Source of the DNA: an uncultured Lachnospiraceae bacterium | Lineage (GTDB): Bacteria > Bacillota > Clostridia > Lachnospirales > Lachnospiraceae | DNA: 52,646 nt | Assembly (NCBI GenBank): GCA_949840805.1 | Contig: CATKXR010000029.1 | Coordinates: 1-52,646, forward strand | Direction of reading: 5' to 3' | Shown: positions 44,694 to 52,646 of the stretch, piece by piece | Numbering within the stretch: position 1 is the stretch's first letter | How the letters are laid out: every line of letters starts with the position of its first letter | The notes under the pieces: model-generated | Database searches by the model: none | Told to the model about the DNA's origin: nothing | Seen by the model: only the letters and a program-made list of their open reading frames with translations | Translations under genes and position numbers: made by a program

Positions 44694-46325
44694 GGAACCG
44701 CCGCCACTTTCCAGGATTTCATAAATTATTTCCATATCCAGAGAACGTCTTACCAGATCTGCAAGCTTGTCATATTGCTTCTCCTTATATTCCTCTGCAG
44801 ACTCTTCTCTCCTTTCCCGCCCGGATGTCCATACCCGGGCAAAGTCCGGCCCTTTCTGCCGCGCCAGATTTTCAAGCAGGGCCTCTGTCAGCGCCCCATT
44901 GTCAAAAAGGCCATGGAGATAGCTTCCCAATACCCGGCCATCAGCCCCCTCCATTCCGTCCGGACGACCGTCAGACAATCGAATAACGGAAACTGCCCTG
45001 TCACACCTGGCTGTTTCCGTTTCCTCCTGGTCCTCTGCCAGCATTGTCTGCCCCATATGGATCTCATAACCTTCGACGGCTTCCCCCGAATACCCGGAGA
45101 ACATCCTGCTCTCTTCTGTTAGTGTAGCCCGGATCCGGGTGCGTGTCTTTTCCCTGGAAAATACAGTCTCTACGGGCAGGAGCCCCATACCTTTCATACA
45201 GCCTCCCGCCTCCCCTTCCGCCCCTTCCGGGTCCCGGAGCCACCTGCCGAGCATCTGGTATCCTCCACAGATTCCGATCACCTTTGCCTTCTTTTCCTCT
45301 GTCAGTTCCAGAACCGCTGACTCCATTTTGCTCTCCCGCAGCCATGCCAAATCCGCCATGGTATTTTTTGTGCCGGGCAGAATCACAAGATCCGGAGAAC
45401 CCAGGCAGAGCACGTGATCTACATAGCGAAGAGATACTCCCGGCCTTCTTTCTAAACAGTTAAAATCCGTAAAATTGGAAATGTGGGGGAAACGGATTAC
45501 AGCAATATCCAGAATTGCCTCCGGTTCCTGCTTCCCCTGCTTAAACTTCCTTTCCGGCCAGGCTTTCCCCTCCTTCAATCCTCCGCTCCCGGCCTGGTTC
45601 AGCCTGTCCGACAAACTGTCCTCATCATCCAGATCGATACTCTCCATGGGAATCACTCCCACTACCGGGATTTTCAGCCGTTCTTCAATCATCTTCAGCC
45701 CCGGCTCCAGAAGCTTCATATCTCCCCGGAACTTGTTGATCACCAGACCTTTGATCCTGGCTCTCTCATCCGGCTCTAAAAGCATGACCGTCCCGTAAAG
45801 GGAGGCAAACACGCCTCCCCTGTCAATATCCCCCACCAGCAGGACCGGCGCTTCTGCCATCTCTGCCATGCCCATGTTCACAATATCATTTTCCCGCAGG
45901 TTTATCTCGGCCGGACTGCCTGCCCCCTCCAGCACGATCACATCATACTGCTCCTCCAGCCTGGCAAATGCCTGCCGGATCACAGGGATAAACTCTGCCT
46001 TCCTGCGGTAATAATCCATGGCTTTCCAGTTGCCTGCCACTTCCCCGCGGACAATGACCTGGCTGCCCATCTGGCTGGTGGGCTTTAAAAGAATGGGATT
46101 CATATCCGCAGACGGCCGTATCTTTGCCGCCTCCGCCTGCATGGCCTGGGCGCGGCCGATCTCCAGGCCTTCCTCCGTTATATAAGAATTCAGCGCCATG
46201 TTCTGGGATTTGAAGGGAGCCGTCCGGTATCCGTCCTGTACGAATATCCGGCACAAGGCGGCCGTCAGAAAACTTTTTCCGGAATTGGACATGGTTCCCT
46301 GAATCATGATTTTTTTTGCCCGCAT
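44673..46325 (-). CDS. cobQ: adenosylcobyric acid synthase
   Basis: 550-aa glutamine-dependent amidotransferase amidating four side chains of the corrin. N-terminal IMIQGTMSNSGKSFLTAALC (P-loop), FKSQNMALNSY, and the C-terminal class I-like GATase domain with the catalytic cysteine in VIGICGGYQML and the histidine in GSYLHGLFDN. Start at MRAKKIMIQG with AAGGAGG upstream, inside the end of the Cdd1-like gene (22-base overlap). Last gene of cobJ-cobT-cbiF-Cdd1-cobQ. Confidence 0.95.
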   Translation of the reverse strand: MRAKKIMIQGTMSNSGKSFLTAALCRIFVQDGYRTAPFKSQNMALNSYITEEGLEIGRAQAMQAEAAKIRPSADMNPILLKPTSQMGSQVIVRGEVAGNWKAMDYYRRKAEFIPVIRQAFARLEEQYDVIVLEGAGSPAEINLRENDIVNMGMAEMAEAPVLLVGDIDRGGVFASLYGTVMLLEPDERARIKGLVINKFRGDMKLLEPGLKMIEERLKIPVVGVIPMESIDLDDEDSLSDRLNQAGSGGLKEGKAWPERKFKQGKQEPEAILDIAVIRFPHISNFTDFNCLERRPGVSLRYVDHVLCLGSPDLVILPGTKNTMADLAWLRESKMESAVLELTEEKKAKVIGICGGYQMLGRWLRDPEGAEGEAGGCMKGMGLLPVETVFSREKTRTRIRATLTEESRMFSGYSGEAVEGYEIHMGQTMLAEDQEETETARCDRAVSVIRLSDGRPDGMEGADGRVLGSYLHGLFDNGALTEALLENLARQKGPDFARVWTSGRERREESAEEYKEKQYDKLADLVRRSLDMEIIYEILESGGGSSDNPVQ

Positions 46326-46591
46326 CCTGTATCCTCCTTGTCCTTCCAATACCACCATTTCAACTTTTCCGGTTCATGTTCTTTATTCTCCGCAAAATAC
46401 ACTGCACAGCGGAATACATAAAGCACGCACCGGTCATCCTGAAATCCTTTCTTCAGGCAGTCCATGCGGTATAATTCTTCCGGATCCTTCCCGACCAGAT
46501 CCGCAATGCACCGGATTCCGATATTCTGCAGGTGCTGTTCCATGTTTGCCCCTACACCTGGTATTTTTTGTAAGTCGCTTGGCATATTCAT
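46304..46591 (-). CDS. Cdd1-like helix-hairpin-helix protein
   Basis: 95-aa small protein with a helix-hairpin-helix start (LQKIPGVGANMEQHLQNIGI), AGLVGKDPEELY-type middle and DRCVLYVFRCAVYFAENKE, the signature of the Cdd1/pathogenicity-locus family (PF11731). Function unknown. The HhH suggests DNA or protein binding. AGGAGA precedes the chosen ATG. Embedded in the cobalamin operon between cbiF and cobQ, overlapping the latter by 22 bases, which is odd for a non-cobalamin protein. Confidence 0.8.
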   Translation of the reverse strand: MNMPSDLQKIPGVGANMEQHLQNIGIRCIADLVGKDPEELYRMDCLKKGFQDDRCVLYVFRCAVYFAENKEHEPEKLKWWYWKDKEDTGCGQKKS

Positions 46592-46629
46592 CTTTTCTTC
46601 TCCTGTGATCTCTTCTCCGGCCCTTTCTC

Positions 46630-47406
46630 TCATATCAACTCAGCTCCCCCATCCGGCATCGCCTGCCGATACCCATGGCTGAATCCTTCGTCATACAACC
46701 TGGACAATTCAAAAGAATCCCCCAAAAACTCCCCCACTGCCACCAGGGCCGTCTTTTCAATCCCTGCCTTTATAACCTTTTCAGCCACATCCGCCAACGT
46801 CCCCCTGACGATCTTTTCCTCCGTCCAGGAGGCTTTGTAAACCACCGCCGCCGGTGTATCCGGCCTGTATCCGCCCTTTTGCAGACGTGTGCAGAGCTCC
46901 TCAATCCGCCCCACGCTCAGAAAAATCACCATCGAAGCCCCGTGGCCTGCCAGCTTTTCAATCCGCTCTTTTTCCGGCACCGGCGTCCGTCCCTCCATCC
47001 TGGTCAGGATCACGGTCTGGCTCACCCCTGGCAGGGTATACTCCCTTTTCATGGACGCGGCTGCCGCCAGAAAGGAACTGACCCCCGGAATCACCTCATA
47101 TCCGATTCCCAACCGCTCAAGCTCTGCCATCTGCTCCCGGACCGCTCCGTAGAGAGACGGGTCTCCGGTATGGATTCTCGCAGTACTCTTTCCTTCCTTT
47201 TCCCCCTGCTCCATTATGGAGACTACCTGGGACAATGTCATGGAGGCGCTGTTATAAATCCTGGCTTCCGGCCTTGCCCCTGCAAACACCTGGGGATTTA
47301 CCAGAGATCCTGCATAAATAATAATATCCGCTTCCTCTATCCGCCGTTTTCCCTTCACCGTGATCAGCTCCGGATCTCCGGGTCCTGCCCCTATAAAATA
47401 TACCAT
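46630..47406 (-). CDS. cbiF: precorrin-4/cobalt-precorrin-4 C11-methyltransferase
   Basis: 258-aa SAM-dependent methyltransferase (CbiF/CobM). N-terminal VYFIGAGPGDPELITVKGKR, then IIYAGSLVNPQV, RIHTGDPSLYGAVREQM and YEVIPGVSSFLAAAA are the uroporphyrin/corrin methyltransferase motifs of this subgroup. Start at 47406 chosen because MVYFIGAGPGDPEL is the family start. The frame extends 20 codons upstream without support. Ends three bases into the region before the Cdd1-like start. Confidence 0.93.
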   Translation of the reverse strand: MVYFIGAGPGDPELITVKGKRRIEEADIIIYAGSLVNPQVFAGARPEARIYNSASMTLSQVVSIMEQGEKEGKSTARIHTGDPSLYGAVREQMAELERLGIGYEVIPGVSSFLAAAASMKREYTLPGVSQTVILTRMEGRTPVPEKERIEKLAGHGASMVIFLSVGRIEELCTRLQKGGYRPDTPAAVVYKASWTEEKIVRGTLADVAEKVIKAGIEKTALVAVGEFLGDSFELSRLYDEGFSHGYRQAMPDGGAELI

Positions 47407-47474
47407 AGCCTTGTCCTCACTCCTTCTCCGGCCCCGACGATTAAAGTCCGTACCTGTTCCTTGCATTTCTGCCG

Positions 47475-48548
47475 CTAATATTTTTCGTAAGCCTTTATCC
47501 GGATATCTTCAAAAGTCCTGTTCTGTCCATATACTGCCTCCGCCATATCAAGAAGAGGAAATAAAAGGACTGCCCCGGTGCCTTCTCCCAACGCCAGCCT
47601 TCCGTGTACCGGCGGCTCCAGTCCCAGTTTTTTTAGCCCCAGCCTGCAGGCCGGTTCCCGTCCCACATGGGAAGCCAGCAGATAGTCCGTCACCAACGGA
47701 CAGAGCTGCCGGGCAAGCAGCGCTGCCGATATGGAAATCATCCCGTCCAGCACCACCGGAATATGGTAAATGGCTCCTCCCAGCATCAAACCGCACATGC
47801 CGGCGATATCAAAGCCCCCCAATGCCGCCAAAACGGCAACCGGGTCCTCCGGGTCCGGATGGTGAAGCTCAATCGCCTCCCGGATCACCTGCCGCTTTCT
47901 TATAAACCCGTCTTCCGAAAGGCCGGCCCCTTTTCCTGTCACCAGCTCCGGTTCCGCCCCCAGCATCACGCTGGCAACGGCGCTCCCGGTCGTGGTATTT
48001 CCGATCCCCATCTCCCCTACTGCCAGAATATGATACCCGGCATCCTTCATTCCCGCCGCAATCCGGATCCCCTCATGGATTCCCGCCAATGCCTGTTCCA
48101 TGGTCATGGCAGGCTCCTTGTGAAGATTCGCCGTCCCCCGGGCGATCTTGCAGACACGTATCCCCGGCTCCGCCACTTCCTGCGCCACCCCTATATCCAC
48201 CGGGATCACATCTGCCCCGGCCACTGACGCCATCCGGTTGACGCTTGCTGTTCCCCTGGCAAGATTCGCCGTCACCACTGCCGTCACGCTGCTGTCCGTC
48301 TGGGTCACTCCTTCTTCCACCACGCCATTATCCGCGCAGAATACCACCACACCCTTCCGCTCCAGGCAAATCTCCTCTTCTCCCGCAATCCCGGCAATCT
48401 TCGTGACCATCTCCTCCAAAAGCCCCAGCCCCCCGATGGGCTTTGCAATCCCATCCCAGCGGGTACGGCTTGCCTCCATTGCTCCTTTATCTGCCGGACG
48501 CACATTTTTACAAAGACACTCAAGTTGCTGACGGTAATATTCTTCCAT
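47475..48548 (-). CDS. cobT: nicotinate-nucleotide:dimethylbenzimidazole phosphoribosyltransferase
   Basis: 357-aa enzyme making alpha-ribazole phosphate for the lower ligand. KPIGGLGLLEEMVTKIAGI, VVFCADNGVVEEGVTQTDSS, GEMGIGNTTTGSAVASVMLG and the catalytic glutamate in LALGEGTGAVLLFPLLDMA are all present. Full length. Starts three bases after the cobJ stop, so translationally linked. The base it activates, DMB or another benzimidazole, cannot be read. Confidence 0.95.
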   Translation of the reverse strand: MEEYYRQQLECLCKNVRPADKGAMEASRTRWDGIAKPIGGLGLLEEMVTKIAGIAGEEEICLERKGVVVFCADNGVVEEGVTQTDSSVTAVVTANLARGTASVNRMASVAGADVIPVDIGVAQEVAEPGIRVCKIARGTANLHKEPAMTMEQALAGIHEGIRIAAGMKDAGYHILAVGEMGIGNTTTGSAVASVMLGAEPELVTGKGAGLSEDGFIRKRQVIREAIELHHPDPEDPVAVLAALGGFDIAGMCGLMLGGAIYHIPVVLDGMISISAALLARQLCPLVTDYLLASHVGREPACRLGLKKLGLEPPVHGRLALGEGTGAVLLFPLLDMAEAVYGQNRTFEDIRIKAYEKY

Positions 48549-48551
48549 CTT

Positions 48552-49316
48552 TTATCCTCTTCCTCCAATCTGGTAGCCCCTGGGAGTCACCATCCGCCCG
48601 CCTGTCTCCCTTGTCTGGGAATTTCCGATAAACACTGTGGTAAACATGTCAACCTGCCGGCCTTTCAGTTCTCCCAGCGTAAGGACCTGGCACTGCTCTC
48701 CTTCCCGCCCGATACGGGATGCCAGGCCGCACACCCTCTCCCTCTCCAAAACCTCCAGGAGAATGTCACAGGCCCGTGAAAGATAATCCGCCCTTTTTTT
48801 GCTGGATGGATTGTAAATGCAGATTGCCAGGTCTGCCATGGCAGCATACCGGAGCCTTTTTTCAATGGTCTCCCAGGGCGTCAGAAGATCACTCAGGCTG
48901 ATCACCGCAAAATCGTGGACAAGAGGAGCCCCCAAAAGGGCGCTTCCGGCCAGGGCCGCCGTCACCCCTGGAACCACCTCCACGGAAATATCCGGATATT
49001 CCTCCCCAATCTCAAGCATCAGCCCTGACATGCCGTACACCCCGGCATCCCCGCTGCACACCATAGCCGCTTTTCTTCCCTTTTCGGCCTCCTCAAAGGC
49101 CATCCGGCATCGCTTCACCTCCTGGCGCATAGGGGTATCCAGGTATTCTTTATCCGGAAATATCTCCTTAAGCAGGTCTACATAAACCGTGTATCCCACG
49201 ATTACCTCACACTGTTCCAAAACCTGCCTGGCCTCAAATGTCATCTGCCGCGCGCCGCCGGGTCCCATCCCCACTACATATATCTGTTTTCCGTTTTCCG
49301 TCATTTCTTGTTCCAT
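48552..49316 (-). CDS. cobJ: precorrin-3B/cobalt-precorrin-3 C17-methyltransferase
   Basis: 254-aa CbiH/CobJ enzyme that methylates C-17 with ring contraction. IYVVGMGPGGARQMTFEAR, VIVGYTVYVDLLKEIFPDK, VCSGDAGVYGMSGLMLE and VEVVPGVTAALAGSALLGAP match the family, and FTTVFIGNSQTRE follows near the end. First gene of the five-gene cobalamin operon. Only about 35 bases separate the start from the promoter's expected initiation point. Confidence 0.94.
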   Translation of the reverse strand: MEQEMTENGKQIYVVGMGPGGARQMTFEARQVLEQCEVIVGYTVYVDLLKEIFPDKEYLDTPMRQEVKRCRMAFEEAEKGRKAAMVCSGDAGVYGMSGLMLEIGEEYPDISVEVVPGVTAALAGSALLGAPLVHDFAVISLSDLLTPWETIEKRLRYAAMADLAICIYNPSSKKRADYLSRACDILLEVLERERVCGLASRIGREGEQCQVLTLGELKGRQVDMFTTVFIGNSQTRETGGRMVTPRGYQIGGRG

Positions 49317-49356
49317 ATTTTAAAATTCCCCTTTTCCCTGAGCCGGATTCCGTTTT

Positions 49357-49385
49357 ATTATAACGAGAAACGTAATATTTTTCAA
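49357..49385 (-). promoter_or_regulatory. promoter of the cobJ operon
   Basis: Minus strand: TTGAAA (49380-49385), 17-base spacer, TATAAT (49357-49362). A short leader means there is no room for a cobalamin riboswitch. Confidence 0.7.
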
Positions 49386-49401
49386 TAAAAACAATCGCAA
49401 A

Positions 49402-49441
49402 TGGGCTGCCGTCCGCCGGCAGGCCGGCAAACGGCAACCCA
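49402..49441 (-). terminator. strong stem after the secreted DUF6612-like gene
   Basis: TGGGCTGCCGT (49402-49412) pairs with ACGGCAACCCA (49431-49441), continued inside by CCGGC/GCCGG. A smaller stem CGTCCG/CGGACG lies at 49483-49495, nearer the stop codon. Together they separate the gene from the cobJ promoter. Confidence 0.6.
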
Positions 49442-49520
49442 TTTTACATTCTCTCAGACAATACCTGATCTTAAGGGCCGTCCGAAAAACGGACGAAATT
49501 CACTTTGTCATTCCAAAGAC

Positions 49521-50312
49521 TTAATATGCTTCCTCATACTCGGCAATATTGGGAACCGGAACCTCCACCGGCTGTCCGGGATCCGCGATGCCCACATCCC
49601 CGTCCATAGACATGGTAAGAGTCTCTCCCTCCACTTCTATAGACAGATCCATGTTCATACGCACCTTGACCAGATCCCCGTCGGGATTCACAACATATTC
49701 TCCCTTCATGTTGCTCATGGTCATATTGGTTCCGTCTGTCATGTCCGACATCCCGGCGGAACTTAATATTTGTTGGATAAATTCATTCATCATATTCTCG
49801 TCAATGGTAAATCCTACCACCCTGTTCTCGTCCTCGTCCCACATTTTCAGATTCGTTATAATATCCGCGGGGATATCAAAGGCGCTTGTGGCAGCCCTGC
49901 TCTGCTCCATCATACTGCTCACGGGCAGGGGAGTCTTCATCTTCTCTCCCATCATATCCATATACATGTATCCGTCCAGATAATGCATACTGAATGTCAT
50001 CTGGTCATCCCACGGGTCCGTCAGCCTGCAGTATGCCATGTAGCGGAGCTGATCCGGATCCTTGATATGATTCATCTTGACATTCATCTCCAGCCTCATA
50101 TCAATATCATCCATTCTCAATTCTTTCAGCACAGAGCCTCCAAGCCTGATATTAAAATCATAGAATGCATTCATGTCCGTAATAGATTCGCTCTTTTCCT
50201 GAACCTGGTCATACAGGGTCTGCGCAGACTGAGGCTGGGCGGCATAAGCGGTTGCAGGGCAAAGCAGGATCCCGCTAAGGACAACTGCCAGCAGACGTTT
50301 CTTCAGTTTCAT
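49521..50312 (-). CDS. secreted protein, DUF6612-like
   Basis: 263-aa exported protein. Signal peptide MKLKKRLLAVVLSGILLCPA, cleavage probably after AYA. The mature part is methionine- and aspartate-rich and beta-structured: MRLEMNVKMNHIKDPDQLRY, MTFSMHYLDGYMYMDMMGEK, VVNPDGDLVKVRMNMDLSIE. This resembles the LppX/LolA-like fold of DUF6612-type proteins in Firmicutes, but there is no lipobox cysteine. Function unknown. AAGGAGG ribosome site, promoter at 50357-50385. Monocistronic. Confidence 0.78.
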   Translation of the reverse strand: MKLKKRLLAVVLSGILLCPATAYAAQPQSAQTLYDQVQEKSESITDMNAFYDFNIRLGGSVLKELRMDDIDMRLEMNVKMNHIKDPDQLRYMAYCRLTDPWDDQMTFSMHYLDGYMYMDMMGEKMKTPLPVSSMMEQSRAATSAFDIPADIITNLKMWDEDENRVVGFTIDENMMNEFIQQILSSAGMSDMTDGTNMTMSNMKGEYVVNPDGDLVKVRMNMDLSIEVEGETLTMSMDGDVGIADPGQPVEVPVPNIAEYEEAY

Positions 50313-50356
50313 AAAAATACCTCCTTCATCTTTACAAAAATTAACATGTTATGTCT

Positions 50357-50385
50357 ATTGTAACGTAGGTTTCTGTTTTTGTCCA
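50357..50385 (-). promoter_or_regulatory. promoter of the secreted DUF6612-like gene
   Basis: Minus strand: TGGACA (50380-50385), 17-base spacer, TACAAT (50357-50362). Confidence 0.6.
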
Positions 50386-50409
50386 TTATAAAAAAGTCAA
50401 ATTATCATT

Positions 50410-50438
50410 TTGCATTTTCTCCATATTTCAGGTACAAT
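50410..50438 (+). promoter_or_regulatory. promoter of sdaAB-sdaAA
   Basis: TTGCAT (50410-50415), 17-base spacer, TACAAT (50433-50438). Divergent from the DUF6612-like promoter. The leader of about 145 bases holds the second 92-bp palindromic element. Confidence 0.6.
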
Positions 50439-50476
50439 AGACCATAAGGAATTGTTCAGAAATATGCTTGCGGACA

Positions 50477-50568
50477 TATACCCGTGAGCCAAATGATTTG
50501 CCAGCACAGTTCCCATCTTTCCATAAATACACCGAATCATTTGGCAAATAAACATGCTCACGAGTATA
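50477..50568. repeat. 92-bp imperfect palindromic element, copy 2
   Basis: Same length and ends as 35842-35933: TATACCCGTGAG at 50477 and CACGAGTATA ending 50568, inner CCAAATGATTTGCC and AATCATTTGGCAAAT. It lies in the sdaAB leader and ends 20 bases before the start codon, just ahead of the ribosome site, in the same orientation as transcription. Confidence 0.8.
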
Positions 50569-50588
50569 ACAACAGAAAGGACTGTATC

Positions 50589-51248
50589 ATGAATGTATTT
50601 GATATCCTGGGGCCTGTTATGATCGGCCCTTCCAGCTCCCACACTGCCGGGGCTGTCCGGATCGGTCTGATTACCCGGGCTCTTCTTGGAAAAGAACCGG
50701 AAAAGGCAGTTATACTCCTTCATGGTTCCTTTGCCAAGACCTATAAAGGCCATGGTACAGACAAAGCGTTAATCGGCGGTATCCTGGGAATGCGGACCGA
50801 TGATTCCAGAATCCGCCAGGCGCCGGAGATCGCCAGGCAGCAGGGACTATTTGTGGAAATCATCACAGGAGACATTGACGGAGCCCATCCCAATACGGCC
50901 AGAATCTCCCTGTCCGATGCTTCCGGCCACACGGTATCCCTTCAAGGCAGCAGCATCGGAGGAGGAAATATCCATATTACGGAAGTAAACCATATGCCGG
51001 TCTCCATTACCGGCCAGCATACTACCCTGATTATCCTGCACCAGGATGCTCCCGGAACCATCGCCGCAGTTACAGAAGTCATGGCCGGGGCCGGCATCAA
51101 CATCTGCAATTTCCGCCTGGCCCGGAACCAGAAAGGCGGACAGGCTGTCATGACCATCGAAACGGACGGACAGATAAGCCAGGAGCAGAACCATGCCATT
51201 TCCCAGTTGCCCAACATTTTCTCCAGCACAATGCTGCTGCCGTTCTAA
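50589..51248 (+). CDS. sdaAB: L-serine dehydratase, beta subunit
   Basis: 219-aa subunit of the iron-sulfur L-serine ammonia-lyase, which turns serine into pyruvate and ammonia. Begins MNVFDILGPVMIGPSSSHTA with the conserved S-S-H-T, and ends with an ACT-like regulatory domain (LIILHQDAPGTIAAVTEVMA, then NICNFRLARNQKGG). AGAAAGG lies seven bases before the chosen ATG. The longer frame to 50484 runs through the palindromic element and is not used. Followed after 17 bases by sdaAA. Confidence 0.95.
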   Translation: MNVFDILGPVMIGPSSSHTAGAVRIGLITRALLGKEPEKAVILLHGSFAKTYKGHGTDKALIGGILGMRTDDSRIRQAPEIARQQGLFVEIITGDIDGAHPNTARISLSDASGHTVSLQGSSIGGGNIHITEVNHMPVSITGQHTTLIILHQDAPGTIAAVTEVMAGAGINICNFRLARNQKGGQAVMTIETDGQISQEQNHAISQLPNIFSSTMLLPF

Positions 51249-51265
51249 AAAGGAGTTTTTATATT

Positions 51266-52162
51266 ATGGAATTCGACTTTAATTACCACTCTGTTGCCGA
51301 GCTTGTTTCAGAAGCCTTGAAATACCAGACAACCATCTCCGGGCTGGTTTTAAAACAGCAGGCACAGCAGATGGAACTTCCGGAAAAAGAGATATTCGCC
51401 CACATGCAGGAGACTTATCAGGTCATGGCAAGCTGTATTCAGCCTGGCTGTGACCCTGGCTTAAAAAGCGCCAGCGGCCTGACAGGAGGCAGCGCCTGCA
51501 AGCTGCGCCGGGTATCCGAAGACGGACGCAGCCTGACAGGTTCCCTGCTTTCCGGAGCCCTGTACCGGGCTCTGGCAGTCTCTGAGCTGAATGCCGCCAT
51601 GGGACGTATCGTAGCGGCTCCGACAGCGGGAAGCTGCGGCATCCTTCCTGCCGCCCTGCTGACCATGGAAGCGGAAAGAGGCTGCTCTGTCCCGGATTGT
51701 GTTATGGCCATGTTTACCGCCTCAGCAATCGGAATGGTCATTGCCAACAACGCCAGCCTGGCCGGGGCGCAGGGAGGATGCCAAGCCGAATGCGGTTCCG
51801 CTTCTGCCATGGCTGCCGCCGCCATCACGGAATTGGCCGGGGGCAGCCCGCAGATGGTCTCCCATGCCGTAGCGATTGCCTTAAAAAATATCCTGGGCCT
51901 GGTCTGTGACCCGGTAGCCGGTTTGGTGGAGATTCCCTGTATCAAACGCAACGCCTCCGGGACCGCAGGCGCCTTTGTCGCCGCCGAGCTGGCCCTGGCC
52001 GGGATTGAAAGCGCCATCCCCGCAGATGAAGTGATCTGGGCCATGAAAAAGGTAGGGGACTCCATGTCCTCCTCTTTAAAGGAAACGGCAGAAGGAGGCC
52101 TGGCCGCCACTCCTACCGGTAAAAAGCTTCATGAGCAGGTGTTTGGGACTGGCCGGAAATGA
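51266..52162 (+). CDS. sdaAA: L-serine dehydratase, alpha subunit
   Basis: 298-aa catalytic subunit carrying the 4Fe-4S cluster. Visible family segments are LTGGSACKLRR, MGRIVAAPTAGSCGILPAAL, GAQGGCQAECGSASAMAAAA and KNILGLVCDPVAGLVEIPCI with the cluster cysteines, and GIESAIPADEVIWAMKKVG near the end. AAAAGGAG precedes the ATG. Complete and cotranscribed with sdaAB. Downstream lies the inverted-repeat region. Confidence 0.95.
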   Translation: MEFDFNYHSVAELVSEALKYQTTISGLVLKQQAQQMELPEKEIFAHMQETYQVMASCIQPGCDPGLKSASGLTGGSACKLRRVSEDGRSLTGSLLSGALYRALAVSELNAAMGRIVAAPTAGSCGILPAALLTMEAERGCSVPDCVMAMFTASAIGMVIANNASLAGAQGGCQAECGSASAMAAAAITELAGGSPQMVSHAVAIALKNILGLVCDPVAGLVEIPCIKRNASGTAGAFVAAELALAGIESAIPADEVIWAMKKVGDSMSSSLKETAEGGLAATPTGKKLHEQVFGTGRK

Positions 52163-52198
52163 TTTTGTCTTTTGCAAGGATGAACGGGGCATGCCTGT

Positions 52199-52646
52199 CC
52201 GAAGGGTATGCTTTATGGGGTGCCGCGAAGGGTATACCTTTTCGTGCAGCACTATCTATAGGCCAATATTGTTAGGGAAAGATTCTTCCAAAAGGTCCGC
52301 AGGAGAAGAAGGACAGAACGTTTTCAGACACGTTCTCACTCCGTTTTTCACGTAGCGGTACTAAGGAACTGTCTCGAAATAACTTACCATATTCCTTGTC
52401 TTTTTCTCCGAGAGTGCTGCTCAAAAATCAGTTACATAGCCCACTATGCGCCTGATTTTTGAGCAGCACTCTCGAAGAAAAATCCTGCGGACTAATGGTA
52501 AGTTATTTCGAGACAGTTCCTAAGGCTGTAAAAGACACAGCCTAAGTGCCGACGTGAAAAGAGGGTCTTCAAACGTTCTGTCCTTCTTCTCCTGCTACGT
52601 TACTGGCACACTTATATGGAAGGCGTTGCCCCCATAAAACAGCCGA
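52199..52646. repeat. large nested inverted repeat downstream of sdaAA
   Basis: A 25-bp arm at 52299-52323 (GCAGGAGAAGAAGGACAG...) is the exact reverse complement of 52571-52595. Further out, CTTTATGGGGTGCCGC at 52211 loosely matches the reverse complement of 52622-52640, so the outer arms reach or pass the window edge. Between the arms sits the MITE-like element. No gene is seen from 52163 to the end. Confidence 0.7.
52365..52520. mobile_element. 156-bp MITE-like element with 26-bp terminal inverted repeats
   Basis: Terminal repeats 52365-52390 (GGAACTGTCTCGAAATAACT...) and 52495-52520 are perfect reverse complements, and a second inner pair (TTTTTCTCCGAGAGTGCTGC... at 52401 and its complement ending about 52481) makes almost the whole element one hairpin. 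It is flanked by TAA on both sides (52362-52364 and 52521-52523), a likely three-base target duplication. No coding capacity. Confidence 0.7.

Noticed and set aside
49317..49400. Possible cobalamin riboswitch before cobJ
   Set aside because: No B12-box-like sequence seen and only about 35 bases between the predicted transcription start and the gene.

Overview
The window reads as a chromosomal segment of an anaerobic, flagellated Firmicute of the Lachnospiraceae type (Clostridium cluster XIVa-like). This placement is inferred from the gene content: oxygen-independent cobalamin genes, an EFR1 ferredoxin, two-subunit L-serine dehydratase, a LicT/BglP/GH1 operon, flagellin and strong AGGAGG ribosome sites. 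No rRNA or marker gene was available to fix the genus. Most of the window is GC-rich core-like sequence, but the first 4.1 kb is clearly AT-rich and looks acquired.

Layout. 1-4110: AT-rich islet holding a three-gene, defence-like cassette (DUF262 protein, DUF3696-type ATPase, unknown 260-aa protein). It lies between the two halves of a tRNA-Asn gene and among other tRNA-like debris. 4134-8037: metabolic genes (transaldolase-like FSA, YbaK deacylase, FMN hydroxyacid oxidase-like protein, acylphosphatase, EFR1 ferredoxin, a small unknown). 8116-16431: sbcD-sbcC-UPF1-like helicase, a DNA-repair operon. 16541-18181: zinc alcohol dehydrogenase and an 88-aa unknown with a flagellar-type promoter. 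18288-20506: OGG1-like glycosylase coupled to an MBL hydrolase. 20547-24298: HAD, rsuA-type and rsmF-type RNA-modification genes and a LysR regulator, divergent from an alanine/glycine symporter (24495). 26034-28710: Rrf2 regulator, tcdA and an NSS transporter. 28732-31203: MATE exporter and an Rpn-type nuclease with a repeat tail. 31562-33398: flagellin and a DUF1540 protein. 33519-35769: cobS-cobU-cbiB. 36109-38706: a DUF255 remnant and two secreted unknowns. 39145-43872: a licT-bglP-bglA-HPr beta-glucoside operon with antiterminator leader. 44064-49385: cbiC facing cobJ-cobT-cbiF-Cdd1-cobQ. 49521-50312: secreted DUF6612-like protein. 50410-52162: sdaAB-sdaAA. 52200-end: large nested inverted repeats with a MITE-like insertion.

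How the genes work together. The two cobalamin blocks supply corrin-ring methylation and rearrangement (CobJ, CbiF, CbiC), amidation (CobQ), aminopropanol attachment (CbiB) and nucleotide-loop assembly (CobU, CobS, CobT). The remaining corrin genes must be elsewhere. The bgl operon imports and cleaves beta-glucosides under LicT antitermination and carries its own HPr paralogue with Asp at position 46. The flagellin gene and the 88-aa unknown share the same GCCGATAT-type promoter, which suggests a common sigma-28 regulon.

Most unusual signals: the split tRNA-Asn around the DUF262/DUF3696 cassette; a 92-bp palindromic element present twice, each time in the leader of a metabolic operon; an HPr with a built-in D46; a G-tract inside a promoter spacer; and tandem repeats inside the coiled coils of SbcC and the Rpn protein.
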